Positions 59,332-64,000 of a stretch of 64,000 bases of DNA are shown here, one piece after another. The position numbers and the translations under genes are program-made. The stretch comes from an uncultured Clostridia bacterium (GTDB lineage Bacteria; Bacillota; Clostridia; Oscillospirales; Oscillospiraceae): contig CAMVAV010000002.1 of assembly GCA_947165595.1 (NCBI GenBank), positions 1 through 64,000 of the forward strand. The letters run 5' to 3'. The notes below the pieces were generated by a model that did not search any database, was not told the origin of the DNA, and saw only the letters and a program-made list of their open reading frames with translations. Position 1 is the stretch's first letter, and the number at the start of each line of letters is the position of its first letter.

Positions 59332-59681
59332 TTCAGGACCCGCGCTTTCCACTCGTCTTCCTTGAACCCCACCAGCACAAAGCCGTCGCCCACGAGGAGC
59401 GGGCGCTTGACGAGCATACCGTCGGGCGCGAGCAGCTCGAACTGCTCCGCCTCGCTCATGGTCGGGAGCTTGTCCTTGAGGTGCAGCTCCTTGTATGGAA
59501 GCCCGCTGGTGTTGAAGAGCTTTTTCAGCGGCAGACCGCTCTGCTTGTGCCATGCCTTCAGCTCGGCAAGCGTGGGCCTCTCGTCCCTGATGTGGCGCTC
59601 GTCGCAGGCGACGCCGTTTGCGTCCAGCCACTTCTTCGCCTTCTGGCAGGTCGTGCATTTTGGATAGCAGATGAATTGCAT
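59328..59681 (-). CDS. ArsC/Spx-family thioredoxin-fold protein
   Basis: A 117-residue protein. FICYPKCTTCQKAKKWL carries the active-site cysteines (C9, C12) of the YffB/ArsC/Spx family, and KRPLLVGDGFVLVGFKEDEW is the conserved C-terminal strand with the Arg-Pro. Family roles include arsenate reduction and thiol stress control; there are no arsenic-resistance genes nearby. AAGGAGG sets the ATG. A promoter with a perfect -10 lies upstream, and the four genes to 57660 appear to form one operon with ATGA overlaps. Confidence 0.88.
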   Translation of the reverse strand: MQFICYPKCTTCQKAKKWLDANGVACDERHIRDERPTLAELKAWHKQSGLPLKKLFNTSGLPYKELHLKDKLPTMSEAEQFELLAPDGMLVKRPLLVGDGFVLVGFKEDEWKARVLK

Positions 59682-59744
59682 AGGGCAAATCCTCCTTCAA
59701 TCCTGATGATCCGTTACCTCATTCCAAGACGATATATATGCTTG

Positions 59745-59772
59745 ATTATAGCATATTTTTATATTTTGTCGA
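59745..59772 (-). promoter_or_regulatory. Promoter of the ArsC/Spx-DUF434 operon
   Basis: A minus-strand TCGACA (59767-59772), 16 bases, TATAAT (59745-59750), in an AT-rich stretch. It lies in the 334-bp gap between this operon and the Ldh-family gene. Confidence 0.65.
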
Positions 59773-59926
59773 GCAAATACTGCATTCGTTGTAAATGTGC
59801 TTGTCCATTTTCAAATTCTTCGTTATAATGTATTCGCTCGACGGCCAGGTTTTTGACGGCTTTAAATCCACATTTCTGCAAATCGGGGTTCATCGCATAT
59901 CGTCTAAGCAGCGAATCGGTTGACAT
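59759..59926 (-). CDS. Doubtful small frame, 55 residues
   Basis: An open frame (MSTDSLLRRYAMNPDLQKCG to MQYLLDKI) in less GC-rich sequence. The amphipathic composition is protein-like, but there is no ribosome site and the frame overlaps the -35 of the ArsC/Spx promoter. It may be the tail of a lost gene. Confidence 0.3.
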   Translation of the reverse strand: MSTDSLLRRYAMNPDLQKCGFKAVKNLAVERIHYNEEFENGQAHLQRMQYLLDKI

Positions 59927-60015
59927 AATGTGCATCATGTTATTTGGACGGCAGAGCATATCCGCCGCCCTGTTTTGCTTTACAAAAGGAACGACAAAAT
60001 GAGGAGGATCGGCGT

Positions 60016-61053
60016 ATGCGTTTTTCGGTATGCAATCTGAAGGGGTATTGCCAAGAGCTCATGGAGAAGCACGGCGTTGACGGCGAATGCGCCGCGACGG
60101 TCGCCGACATGCTCCTTGACGCGGAGCTGACCGGCGTCGCCACGCACGGCGTCAGCCGGCTCGCGATCTATCTGGAGCGCGTGGACAAGGGGCTGGTGTC
60201 AAAGCGCAACGACACGCGGATCGTTCGCGAAAGCCCCTCCGCCGCAGCCATCGACGCGGGCAACAGTCTCGGCGCGGTGGGCGCGAAATTCGCGATGGAA
60301 ACCTGCGTCCGCAAGGCAAGGGAAACCGGCTGCTGCTTTGCGACGGTCAGGAACTCCAATCACTTCGGCGCGGCGGCTTACTACACGCGCATGGCGGCGG
60401 ATGCGGACATGATCGGCTTCTGCTGCACGAACCTGACGGCAAAAATCGCGCCGCACGGCGCGGCGGAGCCGTTCATGGGCACCGACCCGATCTCCGTCGC
60501 CGTACCGTCGAAGAGCTTTCCCGTTGTGCTGGACATGACGCCGTCGGTTGTGGCGCTGGGCAAGCTGATCCTCGCGCAGAAGCTGGGCAAGGATATCCCG
60601 CTCGGCTGGGCGCTGGACCGGGACGGCAATCCCACGACCGACCCCGCGGCGGGGCGCGCCGGCTCGCTGATCCCCATCGGCGGGCCGAAGGGCAGCGGCC
60701 TCGCGCTGATGGTGGAGGCGCTGGCCGGCATTCTGAGCGGCGCGGGCACGGCGACGCACCTGCACGACCTCTATGCGTTCGACGCGCCGCAGGGCGTGGG
60801 GCATTTCCTCGGCGCGATCGACGTTTCGCACTTTCTGGACGCGGACGTGTTCCGTGCGGGCGTGGGCGCCATGATCCGCGAGGTCAAGGCGCTCAAACGC
60901 GCCGAGGGCGTCGGCGAGGTGCTTCTCCCCGGCGAGCGCGCGGCGCGCAGCGCGGCAAAGAAAGCCGCTGAGGGTATTGACGTGCCGGAGGCGGTCTGCG
61001 CGGAGCTCAACGCGCTGGGCGAGCCGTTCGGCATGAAGCTGGAGGAAGGATAG
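60016..61053 (+). CDS. Ldh-family (malate/L-lactate/sulfolactate) dehydrogenase
   Basis: A 345-residue NAD(P)-dependent oxidoreductase of the type-2 malate/lactate dehydrogenase family. LTGVATHGVSRLAIYLERV contains the conserved catalytic-site histidine, VRNSNHFGAAAYY the second, MGTDPISVAVPS the nucleotide region, and IG GPKGSGLALMVEAL the glycine-rich close. The length is normal and the gene intact. The ATG at 60016 follows GAGGAGG. Substrates in this family (malate, lactate, ureidoglycolate, sulfolactate) cannot be told apart here. The 2-hydroxyacid dehydrogenase remnant follows three bases later, so the two once formed an operon. Confidence 0.9.
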   Translation: MRFSVCNLKGYCQELMEKHGVDGECAATVADMLLDAELTGVATHGVSRLAIYLERVDKGLVSKRNDTRIVRESPSAAAIDAGNSLGAVGAKFAMETCVRKARETGCCFATVRNSNHFGAAAYYTRMAADADMIGFCCTNLTAKIAPHGAAEPFMGTDPISVAVPSKSFPVVLDMTPSVVALGKLILAQKLGKDIPLGWALDRDGNPTTDPAAGRAGSLIPIGGPKGSGLALMVEALAGILSGAGTATHLHDLYAFDAPQGVGHFLGAIDVSHFLDADVFRAGVGAMIREVKALKRAEGVGEVLLPGERAARSAAKKAAEGIDVPEAVCAELNALGEPFGMKLEEG

Positions 61054-61056
61054 AAT

Positions 61057-61610
61057 ATGGCTAAAATTGTTGTGACCGAACAGATCGACCCCGTGGGGAT
61101 CGCGCTGCTCAAGGCGGCGGGACACGAGGTCGCGGAGCTGGACATGAGGGGCGGCGTCGCCGTCGAGCCAGCGCGCGTGCGGGACGCCGACGCGCTGCTG
61201 GTACGCATCGCAGAGGTGGGGCGTGGGCTGATCGAAGCTTGTCCCCGGCTGCGGCTGATCTCCAAGCACGGCGTCGGCGTGGACAACATCGACGTGGAGG
61301 CGGCAAAGGCGCGCGGGAATTCGCGCTGATGAAGCCCGGCGCGATCTTTATCAACTGCGGACGCGGCGCGCTGGTGGACGAGCAGGCGCTGATCGGCGCG
61401 CTGCAAAGCGGACACCTCGGCGGCGCGGGCCTCGACGTGACGGCGCGGGAGCCATGCCCGCCGGACAGTCCGCTGTTCGCCATGTCCAACGTGCTGCTGA
61501 CGCCGCATTACGCCCCAAACACGACGGAGGCGGCGGCTGCCGTGTCTCGCGTCGCCGCGCAGAACGTCATCGACTTTTTTGAAAATCGCCCCATCGAGGG
61601 GCTTTTGTGA
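61057..61610 (+). pseudogene. Internally deleted D-isomer 2-hydroxyacid dehydrogenase
   Basis: The first 86 codons (MAKIVVTEQIDPVGIALLKA to SKHGVGVDNIDVEAAKARG) match the N-terminal substrate domain of SerA-like enzymes. Near 61315 the frame breaks; the next frame resumes at EFALMKPGAIFINCGRGALVD and runs through GLDVTAREPCPPDSPLF and LTPHYAPNTTEA (catalytic histidine) to 61610. About 130 residues, the NAD-binding GxGxxG half, are missing, and the frame is shifted. Confidence 0.88.
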
Positions 61611-61658
61611 GGACGCGATGATGCTTTTTTCGGCGTTCCGTTTCTTTCTGCCATAGCG

Positions 61659-63125
61659 TCAAACAGTCCACTTGACCTCGACGCTGTTTTCCGCGACCTC
61701 GATCCGTTCGATAAACTGTGCGGCAACCAGTTTCTTTTCTTCAAAGCCGAGCGTTCGGAATTCCATCCTGTCCGGAAGCTTTGGCCCTGCGGTCTCGCGC
61801 TTGCGCGCCTCCAGCAGCTCTGCGCGCTGCTTCTCCAATTTGATAATGGCGCGTTGGAGGTATGCGCCCGTCATGTCGTCGCTTTCCGCGAAAGCTTCCA
61901 CAAGTCTGTCCGCGCGGCGATCCAGCTCCTCCAGCTTTGCCGACCAGATATCCCGCTCGATGACAGGGGTATCCTGCGGACACTCCAGCAGAAGCCGCTC
62001 AATTTCTCCGGCAATCGTTTTCTCCAGTTCGTCGAGACCGGCTCCGATCTTCGCATCGCAGCGCTTCAGATGATACCGTCCGCTGCATGTCATCCGGCGA
62101 TACCGCTTTTCCGTCTGCACCTTGACGCTGTAACCGCATTTGGCGCACTTGAGAAGGCCGCTGAGCCATGTATGCGTTCCCTTGCCGCTGTTTCCGATCT
62201 GCGTGTTGCGCGCCAGCTTTTCCTGGCACGCCAGCCACAGCCCGGCGGGTACGACGCCCGGACTGTTCAGCACCGCGACATTCTGCTCCCGGACGGTTCT
62301 GTACTTTCGCTCGTTGGCTTCACGCTTACCGTAGAGCAGCAGGCCGTGCACGCCGTCAAACGCGTCCTCGGGCGAAATGACGCTGGCGCCCAACGCCTTG
62401 TAGTACAGCCGCACCTGCTCGTCCGCCATCGCATAGACCGGGTTGTGCAAAAGCCGTGAAACGCTGACATTGTCCCAGAGTTCCCGCCTCGCACATGGGA
62501 TCCCGCTCTCATTCAAGCCCCTCGCAACACTGCCGAGGGACGCGTCCGCTTCCGCGTACTCTTCAAAAATGCGCCGGACGACCGCGGCCTGCTCCGCGTT
62601 CTGCGTAAGCGTCGGGATCATTCGCCCATCCGCTCCCCGCGCGCGCCCGATGAGGAAGCCGTAGGGCGCCGGTCCGCCCGGCCACGCCCCGAGCGCCGTG
62701 CGAGCTGCATAGTTGTCCTTAACGCGCTCCGCCGTCGTCTCCCGCTCCAGCTGCGCAAACACCATGATGATGTGCAGCATGGCTCGTCCCATCGGCGAGG
62801 AGGTGTCGAAGTTTTCCGTTACGGAAACGAACTCCACATCGTTTTCCCGCAGGACGTTCCATAGCTGGCCGAAGTCAGCTATGGAACGGGAGAACCTGTC
62901 CAGCCGGTACACGTAGAGCTTGCTGACCCTGCCCGCCCGAATGTCCCTGAGCAGCCGGCGAAAGTCCGGGCGCTCCGTGTTCTTGCCGGAATAGCCCCTG
63001 TCCTGATAGGTCCTGATGTGCTCGTTCGCGGAAGCCTTGCGGCAGAGGTCGAGCTGCGCGGCGACGGAAAGGCTGTCCTTCTTTTCAACGGACTGGCGCG
63101 CATAAGCCGCTTCATACCGCTCCAC
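61659..63125 (-). CDS. Large serine recombinase (site-specific integrase)
   Basis: A 488-residue recombinase. The resolvase domain (1-145) has the nucleophile S12 in YARQSVEKKDSLSV and the arginines of YVYRLDRFSR and GRAMLHIIMVFAQLERE. A recombinase domain follows (APYGFLIG, GSVARGLNESGIP, VSVSRLLHNPVYAM). The zinc ribbon has C327/C330 and C347/C356 (LKCAKCGYSV, MTCSGRYHLKRC), then a coiled coil and a C-terminal tail. Members integrate and, with a directionality factor, excise elements at short dyad sites. A GTG start (63123-63125) with GGGAG upstream follows the 46-residue gene by three bases, so the two are one unit. The split target gene and att sites flank it. Confidence 0.95.
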   Translation of the reverse strand: MERYEAAYARQSVEKKDSLSVAAQLDLCRKASANEHIRTYQDRGYSGKNTERPDFRRLLRDIRAGRVSKLYVYRLDRFSRSIADFGQLWNVLRENDVEFVSVTENFDTSSPMGRAMLHIIMVFAQLERETTAERVKDNYAARTALGAWPGGPAPYGFLIGRARGADGRMIPTLTQNAEQAAVVRRIFEEYAEADASLGSVARGLNESGIPCARRELWDNVSVSRLLHNPVYAMADEQVRLYYKALGASVISPEDAFDGVHGLLLYGKREANERKYRTVREQNVAVLNSPGVVPAGLWLACQEKLARNTQIGNSGKGTHTWLSGLLKCAKCGYSVKVQTEKRYRRMTCSGRYHLKRCDAKIGAGLDELEKTIAGEIERLLLECPQDTPVIERDIWSAKLEELDRRADRLVEAFAESDDMTGAYLQRAIIKLEKQRAELLEARKRETAGPKLPDRMEFRTLGFEEKKLVAAQFIERIEVAENSVEVKWTV

Positions 63126-63128
63126 GTC

Positions 63129-63269
63129 TTACGCTCCCTTTCCCTGCCGAAGCGCTTCCTTCCGGCGCTGCGTACGGATCAGCGCCGCGCAGGTTTGGCG
63201 CACACTCGCCAGCCGTTCCATGCGCTCCTCCTCCGTTGCATGCTCCGGATGGGTCTGCCTGATCTCCAT
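63129..63269 (-). CDS. Small 46-residue protein upstream of the recombinase
   Basis: Begins MEIRQTHPEHATEEERMERL and ends RTQRRKEALRQGKGA: a short, highly charged, helical protein with one cysteine. GGGAGG, eight bases upstream, and tight spacing to the recombinase (three bases) support expression. By position it is a candidate directionality factor or regulator of the recombinase; no fold is recognised. Confidence 0.65.
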   Translation of the reverse strand: MEIRQTHPEHATEEERMERLASVRQTCAALIRTQRRKEALRQGKGA

Positions 63270-63273
63270 AGCG

Positions 63274-63292
63274 TTGACACCTCCCGTGTCAA
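63274..63292 (-). promoter_or_regulatory. Perfect inverted repeat enclosing the ribosome site
   Basis: TTGACAC and GTGTCAA flank the five bases GGGAG on the minus strand, so the ribosome site of the 46-residue gene sits in the loop. It could be an operator dyad or an RNA hairpin that hides the start. Confidence 0.6.
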
Positions 63293-63399
63293 GCCTATGA
63301 GGCATGGGGTTCGGAAAGACTACGACCGCGCCGGATTTCTTCTCCGCGGACGCCGGGCTTGTTGATACGGCGCGGCACGCCTCCCGCTCCGTGAAAGGA

Positions 63400-63435
63400 C
63401 CTTCCCCTGTTTGGGATCGCTCCACATCCCATTGG
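63400..63435. other. Right attachment site of the integrated element
   Basis: Element arm CTTCCCC-TGTTTGGGA (63401-63416), four bases, shared TCC (63421-63423), then deacetylase sequence ACATCCCATTGG. The proposed crossover dinucleotide is TC (63421-63422), the same as on the left. Between 63293 and 63400 no gene is seen. Confidence 0.8.
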
Positions 63436-63761
63436 ATCGGCTCCATGCCGATGGAGCGGATGGCGGAGATCACATGGTTGTCATACTCGCCGAAGGGACA
63501 GCGGATCAGCGTCGGCGTCACGCCGGTGAGCGCCTCGATCGTCCGGTTGCACCCCTCGACGTCCGCGACGATCTGATCGGCGGTCAGAGAATTGTAATGA
63601 TCGTGCTTGCCGGAGTGGTTCATCAGCTCGTGCCCGTGCGCGACGATCGCGCGGGCGGTGTCCGGGTACTGCTCCGCCCACGCGCCGACGACGAAAAACG
63701 TCGCCTTGATGCCGTACTCGTCCAGCACGTCCAGGATCTTCTGCGTATTGTCCGCGCCCCA
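63423..63761 (-). pseudogene. Polysaccharide deacetylase, central piece (right of the element)
   Basis: About 113 codons from WGADNTQKILDVL to QWDV. GIKATFFVVGAWAEQYP, GHELMNHSGKHDHYNSL (zinc-binding HxxxH motif) and PTLIRCPFGEYDNHVISAI are the core NodB motifs of PdaB-like deacetylases. It stops exactly at the attachment core and is continued by the piece at 52440-52689. The normal start (signal and SFDAA motif with the catalytic Asp) is also missing: upstream of 63761 a terminator hairpin takes its place, so the gene was damaged twice. Confidence 0.85.
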
Positions 63762-63775
63762 GGGTGACGGCAGAA

Positions 63776-63816
63776 TGCGGCAAGCCCCAAAATCAAGGGC
63801 TTGCCGCACTTTTGTT
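63776..63816 (+). terminator. Rho-independent-like terminator
   Basis: A 12-bp perfect stem TGCGGCAAGCCC (63776-63787) with GGGCTTGCCGCA (63797-63808), then CTTTTGTTTT on the plus strand. No plus-strand gene precedes it in this copy, which suggests it arrived by rearrangement. Confidence 0.7.
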
Positions 63817-63823
63817 TTCGTCA

Positions 63824-64000
63824 CTATTCTACAGCACGCAGGCTAATTTTGCAAGGATTTATTAGGAGGGCCGCAAAATAAGCATACTTTTTTGCAGGAG
63901 TGGCATCGGTACTATCCGGTTCAATCGCCGCGCCGCCTGCCAAGTCCGCGGGCAGCGTCGGGGATTGCTTCACCTGCCGCAATCCAAGGGCAGGAGGCGT
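63824..64000 (-). CDS. Doubtful partial frame running off the right edge
   Basis: An open minus-strand frame of 58 codons (contains LPADLAGGAAIEPDSTDATP and KKYAYFAALLINP) enters from beyond the window. The composition is protein-like, but no start, family or neighbour supports it. An alternative frame of the same DNA has CHSCKKVCLFCG. It may be a non-coding or mobile-element sequence. Confidence 0.25.
   Translation of the reverse strand, partial: TPPALGLRQVKQSPTLPADLAGGAAIEPDSTDATPAKKYAYFAALLINPCKISLRAVE

Larger units (their letters stand above)
52687..63422. mobile_element. Serine-recombinase element (~10.7 kb) inserted in a polysaccharide deacetylase gene
   Basis: Boundaries come from the split deacetylase and the shared TCC core. 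The right arm TGTTTGGGA (63408-63416) and left arm TCCCAAACA (52693-52701) are perfect inverted copies; placed together they form an attP dyad with a 10-base centre. The recombinase gene (61659-63125) is 297 bp from the right end, where such enzymes usually sit. No conjugation, replication or phage genes are seen. The cargo is about a dozen metabolic genes, mostly on the minus strand. Length between cores is 10,734 bp. Confidence 0.8.

Overview
The window reads as chromosome of a high-GC, strictly anaerobic Clostridia member, most like gut Oscillospiraceae. Grounds: sigma-A-type promoters (TTGACA-17-TATAAT) and AGGAGG ribosome sites, a perfect CIRCE operator before hsp20, SLH-domain surface proteins, a membrane pyrophosphatase, butyrate-type enzymes (phosphotransbutyrylase-like, a broken CoA-transferase), an [FeFe]-hydrogenase-like sensor, and AlkZ-related and DUF5684 proteins. 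No rRNA gene, intact tRNA gene or CRISPR array was seen.

1-33 kb: a partial NAD-binding dehydrogenase-like gene and a 1574-residue HD/HEAT/nucleotidylyltransferase/phosphoribosyltransferase protein; a DUF362 ferredoxin; a class III nucleotide cyclase and a periplasmic-propeller HD-GYP protein; a PatB-type lyase; a minus-strand run hppA > ptb-like > EAL protein > CASTOR/POLLUX-like channel > ywlG; a collapsed histidine kinase; a large CACHE-PAS-GGDEF-EAL protein; an alpha/beta hydrolase; an iron alcohol dehydrogenase; then a GNAT gene followed by an SLC1-type symporter fused to a degenerate anti-sigma-kinase-like domain, and a 1315-residue SLH adhesin.

33-45 kb: a minus-strand partner-switch operon (RsbV, RsbU phosphatase, RsbW kinase, then a diguanylate cyclase), a VanX-like dipeptidase, an SLH-anchored HAD phosphatase, and an [FeFe]-hydrogenase-like/GGDEF/EAL fusion behind a structured leader. 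Cyclic-di-GMP turnover is the main theme: four phosphodiesterase-type proteins (three EAL, one HD-GYP) and one likely cyclase (GGDDF) occur within 34 kb.

45-52.4 kb: decaying accessory DNA. A CoA-transferase, an HD hydrolase, a ferredoxin-type reductase, a LURP-one protein and an FAD oxidoreductase are each truncated or internally deleted, between intact genes (YjeF-N, CIRCE-hsp20, DUF5684, AlkZ-related, zinc-ribbon protein). An array of consecutive triloop hairpins lies at 48.37-48.50 kb.

52.69-63.42 kb: an integrated element of about 10.7 kb inside a polysaccharide deacetylase gene. A large serine recombinase lies near its right end. Joining the two deacetylase pieces restores an in-frame conserved stretch. 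The reconstructed attB and attP are both dyads centred on the same TC dinucleotide. The cargo is metabolic: C39-like peptidase, MOSC protein, MetY behind a Cys-ended leader peptide, a rhodanese/phosphatase/ThpR/Nif3-like operon, DUF434, an ArsC/Spx-like protein, an Ldh-family dehydrogenase and a deleted 2-hydroxyacid dehydrogenase.
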